DNA of 64,000 nucleotides from Porogramme epimiltina (Eukaryota; Basidiomycota; Agaricomycetes; Polyporales; Polyporaceae), in NCBI GenBank assembly GCA_900155495.1, contig FTLJ01000493.1, positions 25,262-89,261 on the forward strand. Reading direction: 5' to 3'. The notes below the pieces were generated by a model. That model was given only the letters and a program-made list of their open reading frames with translations. It was not told the DNA's origin and searched no databases. Every line of letters begins with the position of its first letter. Position 1 is the first letter of the stretch. The position numbers were made by a program, and so were the translations under genes. Shown in pieces: positions 43,070 to 54,813 of this stretch.

Positions 43070-45438
43070 ATGGAAACAGTGGCTGCAGAGCGGGCGGAGA
43101 TATCAGGTATGTCGTCCGAGCCCTCGGTCGCCCCGCCGACGCTCAGCGCACCGGAAGGCCTCGTCCTCCACGTCGACGAGTACGGCGAGCAAGCCCCGGA
43201 GACACTTGTGTTCCACAAGGACCGCTCACGTACCATCACCGTCGGCCGCAAGTCTAGTGCCGGCTCTGGATCCAGCCAGGGAGCCCCCACCGATACCCCA
43301 GACGACCCTCAACCCCAGCGTGCACTCTTCCGCTGCCCTGTTGTGAGCCGTAAGCATGCCAAGATCACGTTTACAGAGTACGGCAATGTACGCAGCAGTC
43401 TCCTCTGCATGGCACGCCTCCGTGCACCTGATTGAGAACTGACCTCATTTATTAAGGCATACATCACTGACCTCCACTCGCACCACGGCACCCACATCCT
43501 GCGCCCTGGCGAGCTCGTCTCGACATCCCTGAAGCCCGAAGTCCCGACTGTACTGGCGGATGGTGACCTGATCACCTTCGGCAAGAGCGTCGGCCGCGAC
43601 TCCTACCTCGTCCGCCCAGTAGTCGCACGCACAGAGCTAGTCTTCGGCGGGGACGCCCCTGCACAGGCACATTCACCCCCGTCGGGATTGCTCGACGCAC
43701 TCCACGACCCTTATACACCCTCGATGCTAGATCCAGAGGACATCGATGGCCACATCAGTGACGGCGATGATGACGGCCGGGCGTCCGCAAGACCCATTTC
43801 GGGCCGGTACGGCGTATTCTTACCCTCCCCCGAGTCATCCCCCTCGAGCTCGGACGGTGACTCTGACATCCAAGAGATCTCGCCGTCCTCGTCTCCGCAG
43901 GAGCTTCCTTCTATCTTCTTCAAGCCCTTCCCCGGGGTCAGCAGCGGCCGCATGCGCCTGCTTCAACAATTTTTGCCTCCCATTCATCCAATGCATACCC
44001 CCTTGTCGATGGAAGACTACAGCCTACCGTTTTCTTTCCCCCCGGCACAGCTTCCTTTCACGCCCCTCGAGGACGATATGGAGATTCATCACGATTTTGA
44101 GCACGAGAACGAGCACGAGCACGAGGATGAGGAGGAGGAGGAGGAGGACATGGATCTCTCGTCGAGCAGGTCGTCTTCGCCGGAGGAAGAACGCGAGCCC
44201 AGCGTTGTCCCGGAAGAGCCGCCTCTCGTAGGCGCGTACCCAAGCTCACCTGAAAGGCCTTCTACTCCCCACGAGCCATGCCCGCCGCCCATGCACCTGC
44301 GCGAGATCATTGTCATCTCCGACGATGATGCCGGGTCGCTTGGCTCCGCCAGCGCTCATGCAAGCGTATCGCCCGAGGCAGATGGTGATGAGGAGGTCAG
44401 CGGAGAGAGCGTGAGAGAGGAGGCACAGGCACAGGCGATGGACGTCGTATATGGCCTCGCAGAGTCCGTCGTCGAGGTCCAGACCCCGGTAGTCGTACCC
44501 CCCGAACCTGAACACGACCATGTCGAAGTCACCGAAATCCCCAGCATCAGGTGTACCCACTCCTGCACAGCCGTCGCCGTCGACGTTCGTGCGCTCAACG
44601 CACAGGTCGCAGAGACATCCGTCAGTACAACCCCTCCTCTTCCTCTTTTTCCTCCGTTCATCTGGTGTAACCCGACTGACCTCGCTCAGAACGAGCTCAA
44701 CGCCCTCCGCGCCGCGCGCACCACCGCGGAGGTTGTGTTCGGCATGGACATGGAGCAGACGAAGGCCCGCCTGAACACACTCGGCGCGCGGGTCGAGGGC
44801 GCCCACACGAGCCTCGCCGCACACAACGGCGCGCTGGAAGACGCGCAGGCGCGCCTCCGCACGCTCGGCGCCGCTGTCGCCGACCTCCACAGGCGCGCTG
44901 AGCTCGCAGAGGGCCTGGACGCCCTCACGAAAGAGGTGGATACGGCGAAGGACATGCTTCTGGGTGCGTGCGGCGCGTTGTCCCTCCCGTCCTGGCCTTT
45001 CCCCTCATTTCTGAATTTGCACTTCCAGAGACATGCGCCCTCCAGTGGCAGACGCGGGAACAGATGGTAGAAGAGCTCGAGGCCGTGAAGGCCCTCCGCG
45101 AAGAGGCGGCCGCTACTGTCGCCCAGGCCAGGCTCGCCCTCGAGGCCCAAGCAGAGGCTGCACAGGTGCGCCTGGCTAGCGATCTTGACAATACAGGTGA
45201 AAGCCCTTACCTTGTACAGAAATATGACTCGCTCAAGCGGAAACGGGACGACGCTGGCAAGGAAGAGGCCGTTGTCGAGGAATCCACACTCGCCCTTTCG
45301 ACGCCCACGCTCGCTGTGCAGGAGGCGCCCCTGTCGAAGCGCCGGCGTACGCTCCAGGTCGCCGCAACGGTTGCACACACCACGGCGGTGGCAGCAGTGG
45401 GCGCGGTAGCCGCGTGGACTGCTCTCGCCTTCTCTTAG
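43070..45438 (+). CDS. FHA-domain protein with coiled coil and C-terminal membrane anchor
   Basis: Phosphothreonine-binding FHA domain at the N-terminus, split by the first intron. Exons: 43070-43387, 43457-44620, 44690-44963, 45029-45438, giving 721 residues. FHA hallmarks: TVGRKSS (Gly59-Arg60), SRKHAK near 93 and LHSHHGTH near 112-119 in the place of the usual NGT. The middle is long, disordered and acidic (an Asp/Glu run near 44095-44150, Ser/Pro-rich). The last 250 residues form a helical, Ala/Glu/Leu-rich coiled coil with KRKRDD and SKRRRT basic patches. The extreme C-terminus (VAATVAHTTAVAAVGAVAAW) is hydrophobic and could be a tail anchor. The layout FHA, coiled coil, tail anchor resembles SLMAP/Far9/Far10-type STRIPAK subunits, but sequence similarity was not tested. 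The 69-nt intron at 44621-44689 is a multiple of three; if retained the product is 744 residues. Confidence 0.85.
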
Positions 45439-46149
45439 GCGACATGCTTCGTTCTCAAGAGGAGAGGTTAGTCGTATCTCTGCGTCTGATCGTCACCTAT
45501 CTAATCATAGCCTCCTAGCATTTACGCGATAAGCTATTCGCGTAACCACGACTCTCCTCGACTCCCCCCTACCATGGTGTATGCTTTGTATGTGTTATGA
45601 AGTTGGCTTCTATCCGGAAGATGGACGATGGTATATATCCCTATCCCCTTGTGGTTTCTGTATGCTAGGATGTTTGGAGGAAGCCCCGCGAAGATGTACT
45701 ATAACATTGTAACTTGCACATATATATGACATTCGTTCTCTATGCCACCTCGGTCAATGGTTTCGCTCTCGTTTTGTGTAGCTTTTCCTCGTACGGGGCT
45801 ACAAGATTCAAAGGAACATGGTGTTTGTTGATCTAGGGTCGGGGATTTCAAAATTAAGTTCGAGAGCGCATGACATGACGTCGGTGGCAGCAGTCTTCCA
45901 TGACGTCATAAAGACATATCGTCGGACGGGAATTGTGAAAAACTAAACTCGGACAGTATCCTGCTTGATTCGAATGGATTTGAAGTCTCCACGCGCAACA
46001 TTACAGACAGATGCAGATACTCCGACGACAAGTGACAATAGCGAGACTGATAGCATGATAGATATCCAAGCTGATAGTACGAGTATGATATAAGTAATGC
46101 AGACCCCATTTGTCCGTTGTTCGGGCACGTCCTATTCGAAACACCTGCA
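45439..46149. other. Convergent 3' intergenic region
   Basis: About 710 bases between the stop codons of the FHA gene (+) and SAC3 (-), AT-richer than the flanking genes, presumably both 3' UTRs. Minus-strand open frames near 45906-46128 have no recognisable content. Confidence 0.6.
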
Positions 46150-49100
46150 TCACTTCTTGCACGTCTTGAGGACGTCTCGTGTGAGTGCGCGCAGCATCGC
46201 TACTGTCACGACTGGCTTTTCGCCCGAGTCTGTCAAGGCCGAGGTACTCGGCGGCGGGGACACGGACGTCGCGGCCGTCTCGGTTCCAACCGCGGCGCCC
46301 TCGGGCGAGGAGGCTCGGAAACGCTTCGACGAGTAAGACCTGAACATGGCATTGATGAGCACGGAAATGTGATGTATGAAAACCGAATTTGGCGTACCCG
46401 TCTAAACGGAGCTCGTCTTCGTCGGATGGACGACGCTTCGGTGAAGGTCCCGTCGATGTACGAAGGGCTGCAGCCGCCGCAGCGAGCCTATCCGCTGCGT
46501 ATTGACGGAGCTTCTCAGCCTCCGTGTTGATTGCCTTTTCTAGCTTGTACACAGCGAAATCCACCAAGTCGCTCGATAGGGTGACTGGCGAGGCCAGGCG
46601 CGAGTCAAGCAGCAGCTTGATAGATTTGCGTAGGTGGGCGAGCAGTAAGTCGGCGTAATATGTGGGCGCTGGGAGCGACAAAACGGTAATCAGGATGGCG
46701 TAATGGCGTAGGTCTTGGATGCACTTACGTTGGTCCGAGGTCGCAGGGTGAGGGTCCATCTCGGGCATCTCGACAGAAACGTGGGACGGGATCGAATCGA
46801 AGAGGCCTAGAACTGCTCGTAGTGCCGCATCGAGGATGACTTCTGAGCTAGCCATGACGCGCTCGTATCGAGCCCAATCGACTAAAGCAATAAAATTAGC
46901 ATGGGGCGGAGGCAATGAAGACGATCAACGAACACTCGTCGTCAGGCCAGCAACTATCCAGCATGTCCGAGATGGCGGCCTCTGTAGGGGAAACGAACAA
47001 GGTTTCGACATCTATGCTAGTTTGTTAGGGCATGAGGTAAACTGAGGACACTGTGGGACATACCTTCAGCGCCGAATGCCATCAACAATCGATCTTCAAT
47101 GTCGAGTGGTGTAACATCTACGATCGCAGCAAACTTCTTGTCCAGCTCTTTGGCAGTAACAGAGACGCTGAAGTACGAGACGTGCTTGATGGTGCCGTCT
47201 CGAACGATCTTTTGGGTCTAGATGGAACTAGATGAGGATCGAATCGCGCGAATGTAGGTAGTAAACGTACCATGTCCACAAGATCCCGTATGGCGTCGTT
47301 GCCGCCGTCAGTCTCCGACCAGCTGATGATGACCAGGCAAGGTAGGAAGTGTCTCTCCTCTTCGACTGGGAGACTATCCAAAACGTCGCGGAGTCTTGCA
47401 CAATCGTCGATGACGCGATACTTCCTAATCAATCTCGTGAGAAATAAACCCACGAGACCGAAACAAACAGCATACCTCTCGATCTCGTCCTCTGCACCCT
47501 CGAGAGGCGTGCATTCGAATACGATGAGCCCAGGTGAGTCCTTCCCCTTCTTCTTGAACACAGGAATAGAAAAGACATTCTTCGTCAACCAATCACCAGA
47601 AGACGGCACGTCGAACTTGTGCTCCAACCAGATCGCAGTGTTGTCGTTCTCGGTGTTCATCGACAACCACACCGACCACCCGGGGAGTTCCGCGCCGTCG
47701 GCCAGCTGTGCTTTGAGGCGGTCGACCACGGTCTGCAGGAACGATCCCTGCGCCCATCGCTTCTCGTTCTCCTCGTGATTCTGGAAACGCAACGTACCAC
47801 CGATCAGTACGGGGAAGCACACGGTGTGGACCGTACCACATCATTCACGTACCTTGAGCAACCTCTCCGCCAGCGCCTCATCCGTCAGCGGCTGTACGAA
47901 CTGGCTCGATTTGCGGCGCTTGTTCCGCCGCATCTGCGGCGTTTCCGCAGGCAGAGACGACCGCCGGCGCTTCTGAGACTGCTCAGCGGCGGCTGCGCGG
48001 TCCCCGTTTACGCTGGATGCCAGTCGCGCGCGCTGCACCTGTTCCTTATACGACTCGCTCCGGCGACACGCTTCAGCCCATGCGTTGGTAGCTTCTCGCC
48101 GCCGGCGCCAGGTCTCCCAGCACTTCCGGACGAGGCGGCTCGTGCTGAGGAACCTAGAGGCCCTCACCTCGAGGGGCTCTGCGGCCACAGCGTCGACATC
48201 CCGTCGCGTCTCCCGTTCCTTGCCCTTAAGCGAGGGCGAGGGCGAGAAGCCATTTGTCTGGATCTCGAGCACAGGCTTCTTGGACGTCGTGGGCGTTTTC
48301 ACCGGCGTGGTCGGTGTGAGCGGAACGGGGGCGGCAGAGGCAGATGAAGATGCGTGAGCCGAAGACGCAGGCGGAATATGGGACCGTGAGAGCGGAGATG
48401 GCGCGGCGTTGACTCCGAGGGCGGTCTTCTCCAGTGCCGGAGCCGTGAGATGGATGGGACTCAGGATGTCGGGCTGTGAGGGTGCAACCGAGGTAAGGGA
48501 GGGGAAGTGTAGAAGGGAGCGCTTTCGTGAGAGCGTGATATCGGATTCTTCGGCTTGTCCTGGCGCCGACTCAAACCACCGAGCTGTGGGTGTCGGAGGT
48601 AGGGCCATCGTAGGGAACCTGCCGAGGGCAGGAGGTGGCGCAGTCGGTGATATGGGCGTGCGTGGTTCGACCGAAGAGCCAGGTTGTGGGGTGAAGGTCA
48701 TGCGATCCTCCTTCAATCGGTGAAACGGAGACGACGATCCTGGTAGATCCCATAATGTCTGTCGCCGTTCGATGATGCGAGAAGGTGTCTCGGGTGGTGG
48801 TATGGGAAGCGTTTCATCGCGGGAAACGGGTTCCCTTGAAGGAGAGCCCTGGAGAGTGAAGGGCGAAGGGGCATTGGTGGGAGGAGCGGATGGGATTTGG
48901 GCAGAGACGTGGAGAGGGATTGACGGGGGAGGGGCAGCCGCCGGCGGTTCCAGGGGAGCACCGAAGATGCCGCCAGACGCGAATGATGAAGTAGGGGGAG
49001 CGGGAGACGTCGTGCTGAAGCCGAAGATTGATGGCTTTTCGGTAGGGGGAGGTGGCTGGGGAGGTCTAGGGGCGAATGCAGAAGTGGCTGCGAACGCGGA

Positions 49101-51314
49101 TGCAGCGGCGGGGGTAGGTGTGAAGGAGGGGGCGAAAGGGTTGAGAGAGGCGTGGGGTGAGGCAGCAGGGGCACTGGACACACTGCTGCTGAACGACGAT
49201 GCTGCCTTTGATCCGAATGACGCGCCGCCGAACACCGATGAGCTGGTGGTCAGGTTACTGAACACCGAGGGGGGAGCACTCGTGCTAGAACTGAAGGAGC
49301 CTGAGGGTTTGGTTCCTAGACCAGCGAATCCGGATGTAGTGAAGGTGGACGAAGGGGGAAGCGCGGAATGCCCAGAGAAGGCACTTTGCGAGGTTGAGGG
49401 GGCGGACGAGAAGTTGGATGTTAGCCATTCCGTCGCACTGGGGGCGAGAGGTTGGGTAGAACCCATAGATGGTGCAAGGACGATAGGCTCCTCCTCTTGA
49501 TCCTCATCACCCTCCTCGTCCTCTTCCTCGTCCTCTTCCTCTCCTTCGATCTCGGTGGCTTCCCCCGTCATGGATGCCGGGCTTTCCACTTGAACGTTGC
49601 CATTCGCCGCTGGAAGAACCGAGGAAACGCCGTCGATGATATCTACGACACTGAGATCTCCACGAAGGCTGTCGATGTTGTCGATGCACTCGGTTCCGAA
49701 GTGAAACTGCATGAGGCACCCGACCAAGAATAGCATGACAAAGTTGTTCTCTTCTCGCATGATGGCGGCTAACTTGGAGAACATCTGCATCGCTTCGTCG
49801 TCCACGACGAGCTTCGAAGCCCTCTTGATAGGCTGGCTGAGCTCGCGTACGCGATCGCGAAATTGAGTTGCAAGTTTGAAGATGGGTTGTTCGCTGATCC
49901 GCTCTGGGATAACGTCCCTGTCGTCTGCGCGAATCATCAAGAGGCGACGGTATACGCGCATCTCCAGCTCTGCCGGAGACCGATAAGACGCATTGACTTC
50001 ATCGTCATAGAATTCCTTGAGACTCGTCAAACCTGTGTGGCATGCAGGTCAATAACGCGAAAGGAACGGAAATAAGCTTCTTACAGTTTTGCAGCTGCGT
50101 TACCTCGAGTCCCTGGTCATAAGAAGGGCATTTGCGAGCCAAATGGAGAGCCACGGTATGATACCGCGCGCATCGCTCATGGCACTCTATAGCCAAGGGG
50201 CCCTTCTGCAATTGAATAGTACAATCGTTCCGCGCGGCGCGAGACCGATCTCGGACGAAGGAGAATGTTTTCTCAAACCCTTCTCGTGCGACCAAGTCGT
50301 GGAACAGGTAGTCGAGCGTCCGCTGGGGTGATTGTTAACAAAAGAATAGAATGTAGTAATGGGGCGAACCTTCAACACGGGAGGTGGACGTAGGTCCGAC
50401 GGAACGACCTTGTCACCAGCGCCACGCTCATATTTCTTGACAGCACGAGCGTGGTCCACGCGCTTCGTCCCGGGGATCTTTTGACGGGTCAGTCGACACG
50501 TCGAACGTGGAAGAACGCTACAGAATGAAGGATCGACAAGGGGCCTTCTGATCAAGTCCTTTCAGACTTTGACTCGTTGAGATACGCTGCGAGAGTTGAA
50601 ACACACTGCGTTCGAAGCAGGAGGACGGCGCGTGAGCGGACTAGGAGAAAGGCCAGAATTCAACACACGCACTTCCTTTGACCCATCTCGCTCTTCAAGA
50701 TCTCAACGGCCCCTTATGAACGAACAGAGACGATGAAAGCACGTACTACTTCCCACTTGTCGAGATTGTGCTCGTGCTCCCTACGGTATCTTTCATGTTT
50801 GGGGCACATATCCATACATGTGCCGACCAACGTGATGGCATCCGCGAGACGTTTTGACTTGTGCGGATCGTCCATCCTGCCTTCTGCTATGGCCGTCTTT
50901 CGTTCCTCCTCCCGCGCTTCGATAAGCTTGAAGGAAGGGTAAGGCGCAAGCACAAGCTATATCGAGCACAAAACACACCTCTAGCCAGATCCTATCCGCC
51001 TCCTCCTGCGACTCCATTTCAGGTTCGGGCTGAGCAAGCTCCAAGTCTTCCTCTGCCGCACTCGCAGCACTGACGCCGTCGTCGTCTGCACCGCTCACAT
51101 CTCCATTCTGAGCCTCAGAGGGAACTGTGAGGTGTGCGTCGTGGAGACCTGTGAAGCCACCGCGACCGCGACCACCACCGCGTCGTCGGTGACCGCCGCG
51201 CTCCCAGCGCTCGCCCTCCTTGACGCGGCCGTTCTTTGCATCGCTCTGCCCAGCGACCCACTTCTTGTTCCTGGTGTGTACCCGCCGACCGTTAGCAGCG
51301 CCTTGTATTTGCAT
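46150..51314 (-). CDS. SAC3: SAC3/GANP-family mRNA export factor (TREX-2 scaffold)
   Basis: Scaffold of the nuclear-pore TREX-2 complex, coupling transcription to mRNA export. Twelve exons: 50979-51314, 50747-50926, 50370-50477, 50085-50322, 47853-50032, 47476-47780, 47271-47424, 47217 down to 47064, 46934-47011, 46729-46881, 46398-46668, 46150-46339, giving 1448 residues with consistent phases. An Arg/Gly-rich N-terminus (MQIQGAANGRRVHTRNKKWV) precedes the conserved Sac3 helical domain (about 130-440) with GTCMDMCPKHERYRRE, PGTKRVDHARAVKKYERGAG and LDYLFHDLVAREGF. Residues about 500-650 are Ser/Pro-rich with scattered FG motifs (VFGGASFGS, IFGFS, GGIFGAP). A basic long helix (WETWRRRREATNAWAEACRR, near 920) fits the Cdc31/Sus1-binding region. 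The intron at 50478-50746 is unusually long for this window. The gene is divergent from the DENN-like gene. Confidence 0.92.
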
Positions 51315-51762
51315 CGTTGTGGCGGCAACGACGCGAGATCGAGAGCCCGCGAGGACGAAGTTGAAGGGAGGTCGTTAGTGAGTCGTGTCCAGAGTGTTAT
51401 GCTGAGTATATACGCGTCGCGAGGTTAAGAAAGGATGCCAGAGACACGTGAAGTGAAGCAGAGGTGAGGTGACAGAAGAAGTGAGATGAGCACCGGTGGC
51501 CAACGGACAACAGGCTGAGTGCGGCACAGACGCCCGACAGGTGAACCGGCTTATGCTTAGTCAGCGACGGCGCTTGTGGCTGTAGACCGCCGTGTTTTAG
51601 CGACTGCTGCAGCTCGTTGACGACCGCGACGACCACGACGACAACCACGACGACCGCGACCTCCGCGTACCCCTGCGCCTCTACGGGCTGCGCCATCGCG
51701 CACGCCTCACCCTGTTTCATCGTCTAGCCCCTTCGTCACGTCGCGTGTAGTGACAGACGCCC
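51315..51762. promoter_or_regulatory. Divergent promoter region, SAC3 and DENN-like gene
   Basis: The start codons of SAC3 (-) and the DENN-like gene (+) are 448 bases apart. The region includes a GAC/CGC trinucleotide-like repeat at about 51618-51661. No TATA box is obvious. A Val-rich minus-strand open frame over the repeat is an artefact of the trinucleotide pattern. Confidence 0.45.
51618..51661. repeat. Imperfect GAC-rich trinucleotide repeat
   Basis: About 44 bases built of GAC, CGC, CAC and AAC triplets (gacgaccgcgacgaccacga and onward), an imperfect microsatellite in the divergent promoter of SAC3 and the DENN-like gene. Likely length-variable between strains. Confidence 0.6.
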
Positions 51763-53986
51763 ATGCACTCCTCGACCGAAGTCGGAGTCGCTCCTCAAGA
51801 CCTAGGTTCGTTCTCCAGCTCTACAGGCGCCGTAATGTGTTCCCTGATGCTTCCTAGTCGCCATATTTCACGCCTCATTCCACCGTACACAAGGCAACAT
51901 CATCGACTGGTCTCTCAAGGCGAGTGAAGGTACGGTCTGTACGTCATATGTTCTTCCGTGCGCGGTACCAGACAGTCAAACTAGATGTCGACCTTTCGCA
52001 TGTCGAATACAGCTGCCTGCCAAGTGGCCTACACCTCGTAGAGCGCGACGTCGTGTGAGTTCTACTCTATTCCTGTACCCATGCCATTTCCAGCCATCGA
52101 AGGCAGTCCACGCTGGTGGCCCTCCTTCCGGCTCGGATGCCTCAGTAGCCGCCAAAGACGGGTTCACCTCCACCATCGATACTAACAACCTCACTTCAAC
52201 AGTTACTTCACGAAGGATGACTATCAAGGTGTTTGTGTCTTCCGGCGGCGACGGACACCCGAAGATGGTCAGCGAGGCTTCCGTCTATCCTCATTAGGCG
52301 TCTTGCTTTCCAAGTCTCCTCGTGCCCGTCCCTGGGCCCACGTATCCGCGCTCAAGTCCCTCGTCAAGTCCATCTACGACTCGCTAGAGGACCGGGACAC
52401 GCTGGAACCTATGGAGAGCGACTGGGATCCCGCGCGGACGTTTTTCGAGGAGCGGAAGGTACGCGAACCCGACGTCGGCACCACAAGTAGCTGGCAGGGC
52501 TGGAGCGACGAACTGGAAGGCTCTCACTCGGACTCAGCACCCACAATACATTTACCCCACATCCTACGCATCCTCGGACCGTCGTCATTAACATTATACA
52601 AGCACATTCTCGGCCGACGACGAGTTCTCATCGTTACCCTCCCACCGGTCGAGGCAGCGTGCATTCTCTGCCAAGTCGCGGCGGACACCTGCTACCAAGA
52701 GCAAGTCGCCGACCTCGTCGGTGGCGACGGTGACAGCTGCGACGACGACGGGACGACATTACGGAGTGTTCGCGGCAAAAGCCCTACTGGCGTCAAGGTA
52801 CTCGGCATGGTCACGCTCAACGACATGGACAAACTGGAGTTCGAGAGCAAGTCCGGCCGTGGCTGGATCGCCTGCACCACAGACGCCATCTTCCTGGACA
52901 AACCATCATACTACGACCTCCTCATTGACCTCCGTTCTGCGACACCCAACACACGACCAGCATTCTATGTTTCCAAGCCCGTGGACCCGCCGAGCGGTCG
53001 CGGGCCCTCCTATCGCCTGTCCAGCGTCCGCTTTACGTGGAGCGACGTCCGTCTAGTGAGTAACGACCACCCATGACTGTCAGTCACCTCATGTCTAATT
53101 TGTCTCGCAGTGGACGGAGCTGGACCGCATCCTCCAACTAGACTCGGAAGACTGCCAGGACATCTGCTGCGACCCCTCCCACCAAGGCAGTTCCCCACGG
53201 AGCGCATCCAGCTCCACCTGGACAGACGTCTGGCGCGTCTACGAGGACGTCTGCGTGATGTGCGCAGGCCTCTGGATGGGCGCATGGCGCAACGCCTCCA
53301 CGCCCGCGCTCGCCGGGCTCTCGCGGCGCCCAGACAGCTGGTCGACCGCCCGCCTAGAAGGCGACGACGACTTCGCGCCGCGGCCCCTCCCGTCCGAGGC
53401 GCACGTGCGCACGCTCGGGCAGGGCATCGAGGGCCGCCCGCCCGGCGGGACGCTCCCCGCCGGGCGCACGTCGCGCGCGTTCAAGCGCGTCAGCACGATG
53501 TCCGCGTTCGCGTGGGCGGGCAGCAGCAAGGCCGACGGCGGCGCCACCGTGTCCGTCGCGGAAGCGCCCGCGCCGTCCGACGGGATGTTCATCCCTGGGG
53601 CGCGCAGTGGCCCTCCAGAGCCGCAGACGCACGCGCCGGGCGGGGACGCGGCCGCAGCGGCGCGGCGCGCAAGGCAGGTCGTGACGACGCTCGCGCTGCT
53701 CGACGCGTTCCGCGCGCACACGGCTGCGGTGCTCTCGCGGTTCGCGATCCTGCTCGAGGCACGGCGCTTCCAGCAGGCGCCGGACGACTCCCTGCGCACG
53801 GCCCCAGGCGCGGGGCAGGTGGTGTGCTTCACGCCGAAGGACGTGATGTCGTTCGAGCTCGGCCCGTTCAGTGGGCTCGATGCGCGGTTCGTGGAGTGGC
53901 TCGGGGAGGAGTACGGCGGTGGAACGCGGGTACTTGTGCGGAGAGGATGGAAGGACCTTGTAGGACTTATCCTCGGCTTTGGTTGA
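51763..53986 (+). CDS. DENN-type protein, LCHN/DENND11/Anr2-like
   Basis: Probable DENN-module protein of the LCHN (DUF2347, DENND11; yeast Anr2) family, likely a Rab regulator in membrane traffic. Exons: 51763-51805, 51858-51929, 51985-52054, 52203-53055, 53111-53986, giving 637 residues with consistent phases. The N-terminus runs through VAIFHASFHRTQGNIIDWSLK, LPSGLHLVERDVVYFTK and FRLSSLGVLLSKSPRARPW, the ordered block typical of this family. HILRILGPSSLTLYKHILGRRRVLIVT and the WIACTTDAIFLDKPSYYDLLIDL segment follow. The C-terminal exon has an Ala/Pro-rich linker (residues about 430-520), then a helical end (GWKDLVGLILGFG). Intron 3 is about 148 nt, longer than the others, and could hide a small exon. 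The family call rests on memory of the conserved blocks; a profile search would settle it. Confidence 0.8.
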
Positions 53987-54210
53987 CGGTGGATGTTGTT
54001 CATACGGGGCCTGTCACGCATCATTTCGTACTTTCTGGCTGTAGGATGACTGTACCCCTGTACATATCTGTGATACCCATGATTTATGCGTATGCTGCTC
54101 TCCTGCCGTTGTGTTGACTGCACAATGTGCACTCTGGGAACATAATCGGGTGACTGAAACCTAGGTTGAGCTACGCGATTATATTAAAAAGCGCTCATTG
54201 ACCTGATTGA

Positions 54211-54281
54211 TGCATCCGCCGGGAGTCGAACCCGGAGCTAGGCCATGGGAAGACCCAATGTTACCGCTACACCACGAATGC
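54211..54281 (-). tRNA. tRNA-Gly (CCC anticodon)
   Basis: A 71-nt intronless tRNA on the minus strand. The acceptor stem GCATTCG pairs with CGGATGC, with discriminator A. The D-arm GTGT-AGCGGTA-ACAT, the anticodon stem GGGTC/GGCCT with loop TTCCCAT (anticodon CCC) and the T-arm CCGGG-TTCGACT-CCCGG all fold by eye. A T-run about 20 nt downstream (GCGCTTTTTAAT on the minus strand) can terminate Pol III. The anticodon stem contains wobble pairs. Confidence 0.93.
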
Positions 54282-54813
54282 TTATTGGAACGCGTCCCCT
54301 TTTGTTATACGACACTAATCATCCTGATACTTGTCACCTTATTCTCATCTACGGCCCGCTACCAATGTTCGAACCATCTCCCCCAGGGTAAAACACCTCT
54401 CGACTAGACAGGTGGATGGCGAACACGGTGCCCAACATCTCCTAAGTACGAATGCCGCTGAACGCGGAATTTGGTCTCGCACGCCTCAATTGAACGGTAA
54501 GCGATGTTGTCTGGGTTTCGGCCGGCCGACTTCCGCAGCCGGTCTCCTATTCAAACATACCGCCGGCGCGATGTCTTGGCCGCCGGCGGTCCCGGTCAAT
54601 GCGCAGGCAACATTTGAACAGAGCGGACAGCCTGGGCGAGAGGGGCGCGGATCCGGGACACCGCCGGCGGAATTTTGAACATTTAGAGTCAGGGCTACAT
54701 CATCGGCCCCACCGAAAGTGCAACGGGCCGTCCATTCCTGGGATCCCGAGGACAAGTGCTTCTCCTTTCAACTTTATACCACCACTTCCACCCGCCCCCG
54801 CAACATAAACAGC
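54282..54813. other. Spacer upstream of the small membrane-protein gene
   Basis: About 530 bases from tRNA-Gly to the ATG at 54814. A TATA-like ctttataccacc near 54771 sits about 40 nt before that ATG. Short open frames (54331-54678, 54486-54755) have no recognisable content. Gccggcgg-type CpG repeats occur near 54560-54670. Confidence 0.45.

Noticed and set aside
45196..45218. Apparent 23-nt intron (ACAG|GTGAAA...TACAG) in the FHA gene
   Set aside because: Far too short for a spliceosomal intron, and the frame is open through it, so it is treated as coding.
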